Shown piece by piece: positions 17,293-26,303 of a DNA stretch of 64,000 nt. The translations under genes and the position numbers were made by a program. Every line of letters begins with the position of its first letter. Position 1 is the first letter of the stretch. Source of the stretch: Abiotrophia defectiva ATCC 49176 (lineage in GTDB: Bacteria; Bacillota; Bacilli; Lactobacillales; Aerococcaceae). The stretch spans positions 1,181,501-1,245,500 of the forward strand of contig NZ_CP146287.1 of assembly GCF_037041345.1 (NCBI RefSeq), written 5' to 3'. Under the pieces are notes generated by a model. The model was given only the letters and a program-made list of their open reading frames with translations, did no database searches and was not told where the DNA came from.

Positions 17293-19698
17293 CTAGTTGA
17301 AAAAGAGTGGCTCGTGGTCAATGGTGATATAAATCCCCTGCTTGGCTTCAAGCTGAGATTGGTCCAAGATTGTCCCGAGGCTTTCCTTGATGACTTGACC
17401 ATCCTTGTACTTGAGTAAGAGTTGGAAATAATAGCGTTCATTAATCCGAGCAATCGCGCCCTGGCTGGGACCAAGCATCTCAATGGCTGCCCCGCTTGCT
17501 AAGAGGGCTTGCTTAACTTGATGACTCATAGCTTGGGCCTTGGCTTGGTATTTGCTAGAAATTGTAATTAAAGTGGTATAGAAATAAGGCGGATAATGGC
17601 CTAGATGACGTCGCTTCATCTCATAGTAGAAGAAGGACTCATAATCATGTTGCTGGGCCAATTGCATAACATAGTGGTCTGGATTATAGGTTTGAATCAG
17701 GACCTCACCTTCGAAACGTCCCCGGCCTGTTCGACCAGCTACTTGGGTCAAGAGTTGGAAGGTCTTCTCCCCTGCTCGGAAATCCGGTAGGTTGAGAGCC
17801 GTATCGGCATTGATTACGCCGACTAGGGTCACGTTCTCAAAGTCCAGACCCTTGGCAATCATTTGAGTTCCTAGGAGAATATCCGCTTCATGGCGACGGA
17901 AGCGATCCAAGAGGGCTTCGTGTTGGCCCTTCTTGCGTGTGGTATCCATATCCATGCGGATTACACGCGCGTCAGGAAAATGCTGATTGAGTAATTCCTC
18001 AATCTTCTGAGTTCCTAAGCCAAAAGTTCTGAGATAGTCACTATAGCAGTTAGGACAGTGGTCAGGTACTGGGCTTTGGTAGTCACAGTAATGGCATTTG
18101 AGCCGATGCTCATGCTTGTGATAGGTTAAGGAAATATCGCAACGCGGGCATTGAATGACTTGACCACATTCCCGACAGAGCATATAAGAGGCATAGCCTC
18201 GCCGATTGAGTAAGAGTACAATCTGTTGCCCTTTGGCTAGCCGGTCAGCAATCTTGTCCTTGAGGACAGAAGATAATTCGTCCGTGGTTTGTTGGACCAT
18301 TTCCTTGGTCATATCCACCAGGGTAACTGGCGGCAAAGGCCGTCCGTTCACACGTTCAGGCAGACGCAGATGTTGGTAACGACCTACCTGAGCGCGCGAG
18401 CGAGACTCAAGTGAAGGGGTCGCCGACCCCAGAAGCAGCGGTGCCTGGTGATAGTGACAGCGCCAGATGGCCACTTCTCTGGCATGATAGCGTGGCGTAT
18501 CCGATTGCTTGTAGGTCGTCTCATGTTCTTCGTCAATGATGACTAGACCTAGATCACGAATAGGCGCAAAAATGGAAGACCGGGCCCCTACCACAATGGT
18601 GGCTTGGCCCCGAATAATGCGGCGCCACTCATCGTATTTCTGAGAGTTTGTCAAGCCTGAGTGCAAGACCGCTACCCCAGTTTGAAAACGACTCTTAACC
18701 TGACGTACCATTTGCGGGGTTAAGGCAATTTCAGGAACTAGTAGAATGGCGCCCCGCCCCATTTGGCTGGCCTTGGCCATCAGTTGCAGATAGACTTCGG
18801 TCTTGCCACTACCGGTGACGCCTTCTAGCAGGAAGGTCTGGTCCTGATGTTCTTCTAGTGCCTGGGCAATCTGCTCATAGACCGCCTCCTGAGCCACCGT
18901 CAAGGTCCGACTATGACTCTGCTCAACCTCCAGATGAGCCAAAGGATCCCGATAGACGCTGACCTTTTGGGACTTGATATAGCCATGTTTGAGGGCAGTC
19001 TTAAGGCTACTGGCACTGACTTGGCTGGCTGCCAAGAGCGCTTGTTGCTCCAACTGAGGCTGACCTGATGCTAAGAGATAGGTCAGGAGTTGGGCTACTT
19101 TTTGGCTTCTAGCGGGTAAGTCTTGGATAATTTGCTTGATTGACTCAGCCGGCATAGCCAACTCAATCATGGTCTGGGTCTTAGAGGTGGTCTGGTCTTG
19201 GACCTGATAGACTAACTCCAGTACGCCCTGGTCTAATAGTTGCTTGATTTGCTTGCGACTTAACTGCGTCTCTACCTGGTCCTTGTCAAGTTGGCTCTGA
19301 TTGAGCCAGTCACTTGGTACCTGATACTCACTGAGAGCTTGGGGTTGATGAATTAAAAAGATATTCTGATATTTGACTTTGAGCATGGCAGGCAACATGG
19401 CTTGCAAGACATTAATGCGGAAGGCATGTAAGGTCTGGGCCAAATGCTCACTCAAGTCTAGTAGCTCCTCGTTAATAAAGGATTCATAGTCTAGGACTGC
19501 TGTAATGGGCTTGAGTGTCCCCTTGAAGTCACTGGTATGGTGAATGCCCACCACAAAGCCAAGCAATTGGCGATTGCCGAAAGGAACTTGTACCCGCATA
19601 CCGAGTTGTAGACTATCCTGATAGGCCTCAGGGACTTGGTAATCAAAGGGTCGATTGACTTGGGCGGCCGGGATATCGACAATCACCTTGACAAACAT
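17293..19698 (-). CDS. priA: Primosomal protein N' (replication restart helicase PriA)
   Basis: Restarts collapsed replication forks. The N-terminal 3'-DNA-binding domain is followed by a superfamily 2 helicase with Walker A GVTGSGKTE and DEEHETTYKQ. Eight zinc-binding cysteines lie in CRECGQVIQCPRCD and CHYCDYQSPVPDHCPNC. At 801 aa the protein is full length. Shine-Dalgarno AGGAG precedes the ATG. In Bacillus coaBC separates rpoZ from priA; here only a 97-base gap with a hairpin remains. Confidence 0.97.
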   Translation of the reverse strand: MFVKVIVDIPAAQVNRPFDYQVPEAYQDSLQLGMRVQVPFGNRQLLGFVVGIHHTSDFKGTLKPITAVLDYESFINEELLDLSEHLAQTLHAFRINVLQAMLPAMLKVKYQNIFLIHQPQALSEYQVPSDWLNQSQLDKDQVETQLSRKQIKQLLDQGVLELVYQVQDQTTSKTQTMIELAMPAESIKQIIQDLPARSQKVAQLLTYLLASGQPQLEQQALLAASQVSASSLKTALKHGYIKSQKVSVYRDPLAHLEVEQSHSRTLTVAQEAVYEQIAQALEEHQDQTFLLEGVTGSGKTEVYLQLMAKASQMGRGAILLVPEIALTPQMVRQVKSRFQTGVAVLHSGLTNSQKYDEWRRIIRGQATIVVGARSSIFAPIRDLGLVIIDEEHETTYKQSDTPRYHAREVAIWRCHYHQAPLLLGSATPSLESRSRAQVGRYQHLRLPERVNGRPLPPVTLVDMTKEMVQQTTDELSSVLKDKIADRLAKGQQIVLLLNRRGYASYMLCRECGQVIQCPRCDISLTYHKHEHRLKCHYCDYQSPVPDHCPNCYSDYLRTFGLGTQKIEELLNQHFPDARVIRMDMDTTRKKGQHEALLDRFRRHEADILLGTQMIAKGLDFENVTLVGVINADTALNLPDFRAGEKTFQLLTQVAGRTGRGRFEGEVLIQTYNPDHYVMQLAQQHDYESFFYYEMKRRHLGHYPPYFYTTLITISSKYQAKAQAMSHQVKQALLASGAAIEMLGPSQGAIARINERYYFQLLLKYKDGQVIKESLGTILDQSQLEAKQGIYITIDHEPLFFN

Positions 19699-19740
19699 GG
19701 GCAGGCTCCTTTCTCCGAATAAATTCAGGGGAATTTGTAG

Positions 19741-19789
19741 AAAAAACTACTATGATATGAACTGCATACACACGTCCTCATAGTAGTTT
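19741..19789 (-). terminator. Hairpin with T-tract between rpoZ and priA
   Basis: On the minus strand a 12-base perfect stem (AAACTACTATGA and its complement) closes a 22-base loop and ends in TTTTTT. It directly follows the rpoZ stop. It is a terminator for gmk-rpoZ, unusual only in its large loop. Confidence 0.75.
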
Positions 19790-19794
19790 CTTGA

Positions 19795-19992
19795 CTAGTC
19801 TTCTTTGATATATAATTTGCCGTCAATGACTTCTTCGAGTGACTTACCTACGGCCTTAACTGACTCATACTTGTCTAGTTGTGGGTTCTGGTAGACTTGC
19901 AAATCGTGTGATCGTTTGCTAGCTAAAATAATCAAGCTGTATTTGGAAGGTACTTTCTCTAATAATTTATCAATTGATGGGTATAACATCAT
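19795..19992 (-). CDS. rpoZ: DNA-directed RNA polymerase omega subunit
   Basis: Small subunit that stabilises the beta-prime subunit. The family pattern is clear: PSIDKLLEKVPSKYSLIILASKRSHDL, then KAVGKSLEEVIDGKL. It has 65 aa, close to the Bacillus size. Two adjacent ATG codons (19992 and 19989) could start it. It begins two bases after the gmk stop, the standard gmk-rpoZ pair. Confidence 0.95.
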   Translation of the reverse strand: MMLYPSIDKLLEKVPSKYSLIILASKRSHDLQVYQNPQLDKYESVKAVGKSLEEVIDGKLYIKED

Positions 19993-19994
19993 GG

Positions 19995-20630
19995 CTAAAT
20001 CCGCTCCTTTTCGTAATAAGTTTCCATGTCGTGTCGGATTTGATCCACTACACGTTCGACCTTGAGATGTTCTGATTGAATAATGGCATTAATCTTGTCG
20101 ACTGCATGTTGGACTTGGTCGTTAACTACGACATAGTCATAATGCTGCATCAATTCGATTTCTTCCTTGGCTGTCGCCATGCGCTCTTGGATGACATGCG
20201 CGGCATCTGTGCCCCGACCTGTAATCCGGGATTCTAGCTCTTCCAAGTTAGGTGGTGCTAAGAAGATGAAGATTCCTTCTGGCATACGCTCCTTAACCTT
20301 CATGGCACCTTGAACTTCAATTTCCAAGAAGACATCGTGACCGGCAGCCAGGTTTTCTTCAATTTTTTGAATAGGGGTACCGTAATAGTTACCCACATAT
20401 TCAGCATATTCTAGTAGGTCCTCATTTTGGATCATGGTCTCGAACTCTTCGCGACTTACAAAATAATAATCCTTGCCATCAACTTCCCCTGGGCGCTGAG
20501 CGCGTGTAGTGGCTGACACTGAGTATACATACTGAAACTGATTATTGGCAAAGACTGCTGCCCGCACTGTCCCTTTCCCTACTCCGGACGGGCCAGATAA
20601 GACAATGAGTAACCCACGACTTGCTGACAT
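19995..20630 (-). CDS. gmk: Guanylate kinase
   Basis: Converts GMP to GDP with ATP. The P-loop [12 protein letters not shown] is at the N-terminus, followed by the GMP-binding region [17 protein letters not shown] and the lid. Length 211 aa is normal. A possible extended -10 (TGGTAGAAT, complement of 20670-20680 area) lies upstream. It leads the gmk-rpoZ unit, and the B. subtilis neighbours yloC and remA are not next to it. Confidence 0.96.
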   Translation of the reverse strand: MSASRGLLIVLSGPSGVGKGTVRAAVFANNQFQYVYSVSATTRAQRPGEVDGKDYYFVSREEFETMIQNEDLLEYAEYVGNYYGTPIQKIEENLAAGHDVFLEIEVQGAMKVKERMPEGIFIFLAPPNLEELESRITGRGTDAAHVIQERMATAKEEIELMQHYDYVVVNDQVQHAVDKINAIIQSEHLKVERVVDQIRHDMETYYEKERI

Positions 20631-20796
20631 TTCGAACCTCCATACCTTCCATTACTTGCAGTAAATCAATAGTTTTATTCTACCACAAAAGCCCCCAATA
20701 GAAAAGTTTCTAGCCCTATTTTTAGGGACTTTTTTGGCTACTTGCTCTCATATTGATCAAGACTTTTTCCAGGCCACCCTACCTTCTGGCAAAAGT

Positions 20797-20822
20797 AAAA
20801 GAGGCTGAGATTTCTCAGCCTC
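20797..20822 (-). terminator. Intrinsic terminator of yidC
   Basis: On the minus strand GAGGCTGAG, loop AAAT and CTCAGCCTC are followed by TTTTAC, just after the yidC stop. Confidence 0.85.
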
Positions 20823-20833
20823 TCATCTTATAA

Positions 20834-21805
20834 TTAACGTCGTGTTTGTTTACCAGCATTGCGGCGTTTTGAGCCTGCAGCCCCAACGCTTTCCTTAGTT
20901 GGCACAAGACGGTTACGGTTAGCTTCCTTGGTTGCTTGGGCCGTTACATCCTTACGCGGACGGCGTGGCGTTACCTGTACGTTGGCCATGTCTTGGTCGA
21001 TGATTTCTTGAATCTTTGGTTTGACCACATGGTTAGTATAGAGCTGTTGTCCAATCATGAAGACTGCCCCCGCCAAGAAGTAGAGACCTAAACCAGCATC
21101 TGTTGTCCAAGTCATCCAACCAAAGAGGATTGGATTCATCCAGAACATAACTTGGCTTGTTTGACCGGCCTTCTCATTACCTGGTGTGCTTGGCATTTGT
21201 TTTTGCATGAGCCAGCTTTGAAGAATCGACACAGCAACCACCAGAATCACAATGAGGGTTGAACGTTGCCCTAACTGGATACCTAAGAAAGTAGAGTTTT
21301 GAATAGCTGTCGAAGTACGAATCGCGGCATAAACGGCCGAGATGACTGGCATTTGCAAGAGCAGTGGCAAGCAGCCAGATAAACCACCTAGCATGTTGAT
21401 GTTGTATTTCTTGTAGACACCCATCAACTCTTGTTGCAAGCGAGCACGCTCTGCTGGGTCCTTACTTGCATTGATTTCTTCTTGAATCTCGTTGATTTCT
21501 GGTTGGGCCACCTTCATACGCGCCTGGCTAATCATGGTATCACGCGTCATCTTCAGGGAGGATGGCAACATGAAGACCCGTGTTAGCAAGGTCACAATGA
21601 TAATAGCTAAACCATAGCTATTGAATAAGAAGCCAGCTAAGAAATCTAGGAAGGCAGCGGCTGGTTTACCCAGATATTCATAGACCGCCCCATAAGGTTG
21701 ACCATTAGCATCATAGGACACACAGCCTGATGCAATCAATACAACGACGACCAAGAGGGCCATCAATTGCCAGTTACGTTGTTTTTTCAAAATTACTTCA
21801 CTCAT
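20834..21805 (-). CDS. yidC: Membrane protein insertase YidC (lipoprotein form)
   Basis: Inserts and folds membrane proteins, alone or with SecYEG. The N-terminus is a lipoprotein signal with the lipobox LIASGC, so the mature protein is lipid-anchored. About five membrane segments follow, with the 60KD_IMP core (FAILL-type region, MLGGLSGCLPLLLQMPVI). The C-terminal tail of about 50 residues is strongly basic (RRPRK, SKRRNAGKQTRR) and probably touches the ribosome, as in YidC2 proteins. It stands alone here; a rnpA-linked copy may exist elsewhere. Length 323 aa. Confidence 0.93.
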   Translation of the reverse strand: MSEVILKKQRNWQLMALLVVVVLIASGCVSYDANGQPYGAVYEYLGKPAAAFLDFLAGFLFNSYGLAIIIVTLLTRVFMLPSSLKMTRDTMISQARMKVAQPEINEIQEEINASKDPAERARLQQELMGVYKKYNINMLGGLSGCLPLLLQMPVISAVYAAIRTSTAIQNSTFLGIQLGQRSTLIVILVVAVSILQSWLMQKQMPSTPGNEKAGQTSQVMFWMNPILFGWMTWTTDAGLGLYFLAGAVFMIGQQLYTNHVVKPKIQEIIDQDMANVQVTPRRPRKDVTAQATKEANRNRLVPTKESVGAAGSKRRNAGKQTRR

Positions 21806-21827
21806 TTCCGAAAGTTTTCACCTTCTA

Positions 21828-21856
21828 ACTATATAAAAATACGCTCTCTTTTTCAA
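21828..21856 (-). promoter_or_regulatory. Promoter of yidC
   Basis: On the minus strand TTGAAA (21851-21856), a 17-base spacer and TATAGT (21828-21833), shortly before the yidC start. Confidence 0.7.
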
Positions 21857-21925
21857 GTATTTTCGTCTAGTCAAGGCAAAATCATCCTCTAGCCCGAGGG
21901 GTGACGCGTCTTAATTCAATCATAA

Positions 21926-21952
21926 ATAAAAGGATGGGAAGCTTCCCATCCT
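21926..21952 (-). terminator. Intrinsic terminator of the two-component operon
   Basis: On the minus strand AGGATGGGAAGCTTCCCATCCT is a near-perfect palindrome (21931-21952) followed by TTTTATT. Confidence 0.8.
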
Positions 21953-21960
21953 CTCTAGGC

Positions 21961-23436
21961 TTATAAATTTTTGGCCAAAACCTTCTTCTTGTTCTTCTCA
22001 ATTTCTGCCTTGTCCAGCAAGATTGGGAATTCTACATAGAAAATAGAACCATGGTGGAGCACACTCTCCACATAGATCCGACCCTTATAACTATCCACCA
22101 ATTGCTTGGCGATGCTAAGGCCTAAGCCATTCCCACCTTTCTGGCGGGAACGTGCCTTATCCACACGGTAGAAGCGTCCGAAGACCTTTTGCTTGTCTTC
22201 CTGGCTCATACCCTCACCGAAATCTTGAATAGCGATTTCGACCGTCGTGAAGGAAGCACTAACCGCGATATGGATTTCTTGGCGATCGGTACTATACTTG
22301 ACCGCGTTATCCAGGAGAATAATCAAAATCTGCTCAAAGTGATTTCGATAGATTTTGACATAAAGTTCCTTGTCCTCCCCTTCCGAGTCCAGATAAAATC
22401 GGAAATTAGGATAGAGCATAACGAAGTTATTGAAGACCTGGCGCGTAGTGGCATAAATTTCGGTCATTTCATCCTTATAGTCGACCTCAGCATGTTCTGC
22501 CCGCGATAAGTCTAACATCATTTGGACCAGGTCCTTCATACGGGTGATTTCTTGCAAAGAGGCGTCAATGGACTCAGCCAAAATCTCAGGATCGTCCTTG
22601 CCCCAACGATTAAGCATCTGCAAATGCCCTTCTACAATGGCGACTGGCGTCCGCAATTCGTGAGAGACGTCTTCCACAAATTGCTTTTGATTTTGAACAT
22701 AGCCATCAATTTTGTCCAGGAGGCGATTGATATGAATGTTCAAATCACTCCACTCGTCATTACTGCGTGGTTTGCGAATCCGGATGGTCGACAAACTCTC
22801 TTCTTCCACCAAGTCCAGCGTATTATTAAGATACTCCAAAGGAAGTAAAAGATAACGCGCTAAACCATAGGCAAACACAAGGGAAAATATTAATATGGCG
22901 ACCAAGACCCAACTACTTAGCTGCTGTTGCTTAGCTAACCAGTCCTGATATTGAAGAGGACGGTAGATATATTGTAGGGTTCCCCCATTCGCCCCATCCC
23001 TTCCTGGCAGACTAACCGTTCCTATGACCAAAAGTTGTTTCTTATACGGATAGATATCCACTTGCGGCGATGCTGCCACAGTCGGCACATCCAGACGACG
23101 TGTCTCGTAAACTAATTGATTGGCACTATTATAGAGACGCAAACTAGTTTCAGGATTTTCCAAAGCCGCTAAAAGAGACAAGTCATCTGCCCTTGCATTT
23201 TCTGCATTGGTCCCCAGTCGATCAATATCTAATTTGGCTGCCTTAAGAACAGATTGTGTTTGATCCAAGCGCATCTGGCCATTAGCCTTGATGGCGGCGA
23301 GGGCTTGTTCTTGACTCAAGTGCCGGTATCCCATTAAACTGGCAACCCCAATAAGATTAAAGACTAAAAATAATAAGATACTCCACTTCCATTTAAGCGA
23401 AAGTGGCTGTTTAAGCTGGAAACTCGGTAATCTCAT
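21961..23436 (-). CDS. Sensor histidine kinase (ArlS/LisK-like)
   Basis: Membrane sensor of a two-component system, 491 aa. Membrane helices lie at about residues 18-37 and 175-198 and bracket an extracellular sensing domain of about 135 residues. A HAMP linker follows. The phospho-accepting His259 sits in DVSHELRTP, and the ATPase domain has the N box (LLDNAVKYS) and G boxes (DFGEGM, GGNGLGLS). The kinase lies two bases after its response regulator. The architecture resembles ArlS/LisK/CsrS kinases of Firmicutes, which sense envelope state. The signal is not known. Confidence 0.9.
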   Translation of the reverse strand: MRLPSFQLKQPLSLKWKWSILLFLVFNLIGVASLMGYRHLSQEQALAAIKANGQMRLDQTQSVLKAAKLDIDRLGTNAENARADDLSLLAALENPETSLRLYNSANQLVYETRRLDVPTVAASPQVDIYPYKKQLLVIGTVSLPGRDGANGGTLQYIYRPLQYQDWLAKQQQLSSWVLVAILIFSLVFAYGLARYLLLPLEYLNNTLDLVEEESLSTIRIRKPRSNDEWSDLNIHINRLLDKIDGYVQNQKQFVEDVSHELRTPVAIVEGHLQMLNRWGKDDPEILAESIDASLQEITRMKDLVQMMLDLSRAEHAEVDYKDEMTEIYATTRQVFNNFVMLYPNFRFYLDSEGEDKELYVKIYRNHFEQILIILLDNAVKYSTDRQEIHIAVSASFTTVEIAIQDFGEGMSQEDKQKVFGRFYRVDKARSRQKGGNGLGLSIAKQLVDSYKGRIYVESVLHHGSIFYVEFPILLDKAEIEKNKKKVLAKNL

Positions 23437-23438
23437 GA

Positions 23439-24143
23439 CTAGGTTCTCATGACATAGCCTGTCCCGCGAACGGTCTGGATATAAGAATCCTTGCCAGGAA
23501 CATCAATTTTGTTGCCGAGATAGCGAATGTAGACATCCACCACATTGGTTTCGACTTCCGTTTTGTAACCCCAGACCTTGTCTAGCAGGACTTCACGAGA
23601 CATAACGGTATTGAGATTTTCCATCAAGTAGAGTAAGAGTTCGTACTCACGCTTGGTCAAATCAATGACTTGATCATCACGTTTAACAATGCGGCCTTTC
23701 TTCTCGATGACCAAATTGCGGTATTTAACGGATGACTGCTGGGATTGATTCTTCTCTTCCTTGTTATGGTCAATGCGACGGAAGAGCGCCCGCAAGCGCG
23801 CCAATAATTCCTCAATGGCAAATGGCTTAACAATGTAGTCATCTGCTCCTTGGTCTAGACCAGATACGCGGTCAATAACGGAATCACGCGCCGTCATGAT
23901 GATAATAGGGGTGTCCTTAATGGGACGAATTCGACGGCAGACTTCTAGACCATTTAATTCAGGTAACATTAAATCTAATAGGATAACATCCCATTCCTGA
24001 TTAAGGGCAGTCTCCAAGCCCTTTCGTCCGTCATGACAGATGGCTGTTTCATAGCCTTCATGCTGAAGTTCTAAGTCAACAAAGCGCGCTAGGTTTTTCT
24101 CATCCTCAATAATTAATACGCGGTGTTTCTTTGTATCTTCCAT
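23439..24143 (-). CDS. OmpR-family response regulator (ArlR/LisR-like)
   Basis: DNA-binding partner of the adjacent kinase, 234 aa. The receiver domain has the acidic pocket IIEDE, phospho-acceptor Asp57 (LLDLMLPELNG), the switch Thr in IIIMTAR and Lys in YIVKPF. The C-terminal winged helix ends with YIQTVRGTGYVMRT. It is first in the operon, as in arlRS and lisRK. A -10 like TAAAAT lies near 24185, without a clear -35. Confidence 0.92.
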   Translation of the reverse strand: MEDTKKHRVLIIEDEKNLARFVDLELQHEGYETAICHDGRKGLETALNQEWDVILLDLMLPELNGLEVCRRIRPIKDTPIIIMTARDSVIDRVSGLDQGADDYIVKPFAIEELLARLRALFRRIDHNKEEKNQSQQSSVKYRNLVIEKKGRIVKRDDQVIDLTKREYELLLYLMENLNTVMSREVLLDKVWGYKTEVETNVVDVYIRYLGNKIDVPGKDSYIQTVRGTGYVMRT

Positions 24144-24283
24144 TTAATCGCCTCCTAATGCAATTTAGATACTCTCTTCCTTATTTTACACAATTATGAG
24201 AAAAAATTCTAGTCTAGAAGCTGATTATTCTCATGATTTTGCCACTTTTTTAAATTTATCTGCTTATTCCCTATTATTTGCAC

Positions 24284-24318
24284 AAAAAAAGAGGTGGAGT
24301 ATTCAACCCCACCTCTTT
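24284..24318 (-). terminator. Intrinsic terminator after the MltG-like domain gene
   Basis: On the minus strand AAAGAGGTGG, an 11-base loop and CCACCTCTTT run into seven T residues. Confidence 0.85.
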
Positions 24319-24322
24319 ATTA

Positions 24323-25006
24323 CTATGGTTGCCAGTAGTAGGCCCCATTGGTTAAAATTTCTGCGATTGTATTAACATTCATACCTGAGTTCAGCTCGTA
24401 AGTACCTGCAATTAGAAGGGTTGATAGATCCCATTGTTCTACCACTTCCAAGAAGACATCTGGTGAGCTGATAATCCCAGCATTATACAAGTTTTGAGCA
24501 ACATCTTCGGATGTGTCCCCAGGATTAACAGTGAAGTTACCACCTTCAGTGGTCCATTGACCGTTTCTAGGTGCTGATGTTCCTTCAGTACTTGTGCCAT
24601 TGTTCTGCTCTTGACCTGTCTCTGCTTGGTTGTTAGCTTGGTCACTTTCACTTGAACTTGAGCCTTCACTGCTAGAAGAAGATGACTCATTGCTAGCACT
24701 TGAAGCCGAATGACTCTTCAAAGCTTCTAATTCACTACTTTGACGTGATGCTTGTTCTTTTAAAGAAGTTAAAGAAGCATTCAAGACATTTTGAGTTGAT
24801 TCTAAGGCCGATTTTTCGCTTGATAAAGCATCCAATTGAGCTTGTTGATCCGCATTAGCAGTCGTCGACCCTCCGTTTAAAAGGTTGGTCCCATTGACAC
24901 CTTGGACAGGTAATTGTCCTTGTGACAAGGCAAAAGCTGCTGTTACCACTGCTGATGCTAAGAAACCAACAGCTAGCGAGCGTAATGTGTTACGCGATAA
25001 TTTCAT
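24323..25006 (-). CDS. Membrane-anchored protein with a stand-alone MltG/YceG LysM-like domain
   Basis: Hypothetical extracytoplasmic protein of 227 aa. An N-terminal hydrophobic segment (residues 8-28) looks like a signal anchor. A coiled-coil stretch (about 50-95) and a Ser/Asn/Gln-rich linker follow. The last 75 residues (FTVNPGDTSEDVAQNLYNAG to the end) match the first extracellular domain of the complete MltG encoded at 40090-41265. The shared pattern is PxGxSxxDIAxxLxxxGLI, then AGxYxL and a closing LxxG. The lytic transglycosylase domain with its catalytic Glu is absent, so no cutting activity is expected. A peptidoglycan-binding or scaffolding role is an inference. Shine-Dalgarno AAGGAGG precedes the ATG. 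Confidence 0.75.
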   Translation of the reverse strand: MKLSRNTLRSLAVGFLASAVVTAAFALSQGQLPVQGVNGTNLLNGGSTTANADQQAQLDALSSEKSALESTQNVLNASLTSLKEQASRQSSELEALKSHSASSASNESSSSSSEGSSSSESDQANNQAETGQEQNNGTSTEGTSAPRNGQWTTEGGNFTVNPGDTSEDVAQNLYNAGIISSPDVFLEVVEQWDLSTLLIAGTYELNSGMNVNTIAEILTNGAYYWQP

Positions 25007-25027
25007 ACTAGTCCTCCTTGTCCTTTG

Positions 25028-25435
25028 TTAGCGATTTTCAATATAATCGTCAACGATAGTTTGGATAATTTCTTGTGATAAAGCCACATGGTGAGAAATC
25101 TCATGCATGGTGTAGCCTTGCGAGTAGAGACGAATCACTTCTTCACGGGTCAAATCTGATACATCATCCAGTCCTAATTCCAAGGCTGGTTCTGCTTCAG
25201 CTTCCACGTAGTGATTGCCTACTTGAGCAGGTGCTTCAACCGCCACAGCTTCTTGTTCACGGGCTGCCTTTTCAAGCTCAGCTAAACGAGTTTTCATGGC
25301 ATAGAATTCTTGTGATTGTTGAGCCGTAAATTCGTCCAATTGGTCTTGAACGTTGTCATCTTTGACATAAATGGATAAGGCAAATAAGACGATGGCTACA
25401 ACTAATAAAATACAAACTAAAATCCAGAGTTGCAT
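25028..25435 (-). CDS. Membrane-anchored helix-turn-helix protein (DUF6115/SwrB-like)
   Basis: Hypothetical protein of 135 aa. One N-terminal membrane helix (residues 3-23) is followed by a coiled coil (about 30-65), an acidic linker and a C-terminal helix-turn-helix. The last element reads LTREEVIRLYSQGYTMHEI. The layout (membrane helix, coiled coil, sigma-like HTH) recalls SwrB and the DUF6115 group of Firmicutes; the similarity is by pattern only. The gene starts 22 bases before the MltG-like domain gene, so the two are co-transcribed. It has its own promoter at 25470-25497. Function is unknown. Confidence 0.6.
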   Translation of the reverse strand: MQLWILVCILLVVAIVLFALSIYVKDDNVQDQLDEFTAQQSQEFYAMKTRLAELEKAAREQEAVAVEAPAQVGNHYVEAEAEPALELGLDDVSDLTREEVIRLYSQGYTMHEISHHVALSQEIIQTIVDDYIENR

Positions 25436-25469
25436 ATGACACCTTCCTTTCGATAGTTACTTCATTCCT

Positions 25470-25497
25470 ATTGTATCAAAGTATCCGCAAGTTACAA
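25470..25497 (-). promoter_or_regulatory. Promoter of the membrane HTH/MltG-like operon
   Basis: On the minus strand TTGTAA (25492-25497), a 16-base spacer and TACAAT (25470-25475). Confidence 0.6.
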
Positions 25498-25644
25498 GGG
25501 GTGCCGGATAACAAATATGTTACAGGCTTGTTGTAATCAACCAAAATTAGCGAAGTTCTCTTTCTAATAAACTAATTGAGTGCGATTATAGTGTACTTTT
25601 CTCTTTTGCTTCCCTAAGTCCTATATTTCCAGGCCCAAAAGGCA

Positions 25645-25677
25645 AAGAAAAAAGCCCGAACCATAGATTCAGACTTT
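25645..25677 (-). terminator. Intrinsic terminator of the rodZ-pgsA unit
   Basis: On the minus strand AAAGTCTGAA, a short loop and TTCGGGCTTT followed by TTTCTTTG. Several G-T pairs are tolerated only in the minus-strand RNA, which supports its direction. Confidence 0.75.
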
Positions 25678-25696
25678 TAATTTTGGTGTTTTTATC

Positions 25697-26278
25697 TTAT
25701 TTAAGCCCGTCAGAAAAGACGAAGCGGGCATGATAAAAATATTCTAAACCCGAGTAAATGGTGAAGAATAGACAGACATAAAGCAAGAGATTAGCCAGGG
25801 AGAAGCCCCAGACTGACCGCCCCATATCTTGCAATAAGAAGCAGATAATAGCTAGCATCTGTGTCGTCGTCTTAATTTTGCCCGGCATAGCGGCTGCCAT
25901 CACCTTACCATTGGATTGGGCAATCAATACTCTTAAGCCCGTCACCATCAATTCTCTGGCTAGAATGATGAAAACCACCCATCCCGGTACAGAGCCTAAT
26001 TGGACTAGTAAAATCAGCGCAGCCATGACTAGCAATTTATCAGCCATGGGATCGAAGAAAGCCCCAAAAGAGGTCACTAATTGGTATTTGCGCGCCAGGT
26101 AGCCATCAAGGAAGTCCGTAAAGCTCGCTAGGGCAAAAACCACAGCGGCCCAGACTTGATTGACAGGAATGGCGGTCCCTAACCACACAACTTGGTCAGC
26201 CGAATGGTTTAATAGCAAGAAGATAAAGACTGGAATCATCAGCATCCGCAAGAGCGTTAACTTATTGGCGATATTCAT
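25697..26278 (-). CDS. pgsA: CDP-diacylglycerol-glycerol-3-phosphate 3-phosphatidyltransferase
   Basis: Makes phosphatidylglycerol phosphate, the committed step to phosphatidylglycerol and cardiolipin. This membrane enzyme of 193 aa has the CDP-alcohol phosphotransferase motif with two G and three D residues (DGYLARKYQLVTSFGAFFDP, then MADK). About five membrane segments. It follows rodZ closely as in Bacillus ymfM-pgsA. The downstream cinA-recA pair of Bacillus is not present here. Confidence 0.95.
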   Translation of the reverse strand: MNIANKLTLLRMLMIPVFIFLLLNHSADQVVWLGTAIPVNQVWAAVVFALASFTDFLDGYLARKYQLVTSFGAFFDPMADKLLVMAALILLVQLGSVPGWVVFIILARELMVTGLRVLIAQSNGKVMAAAMPGKIKTTTQMLAIICFLLQDMGRSVWGFSLANLLLYVCLFFTIYSGLEYFYHARFVFSDGLK

Positions 26279-26303
26279 GACTATCCTCCCTGATGGCTAG
26301 ACC

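Noticed and set aside
22189-22848. Two plus-strand frames opposite the sensor kinase
   Set aside because: They lie over conserved kinase motifs on the opposite strand and have no Shine-Dalgarno sequence.
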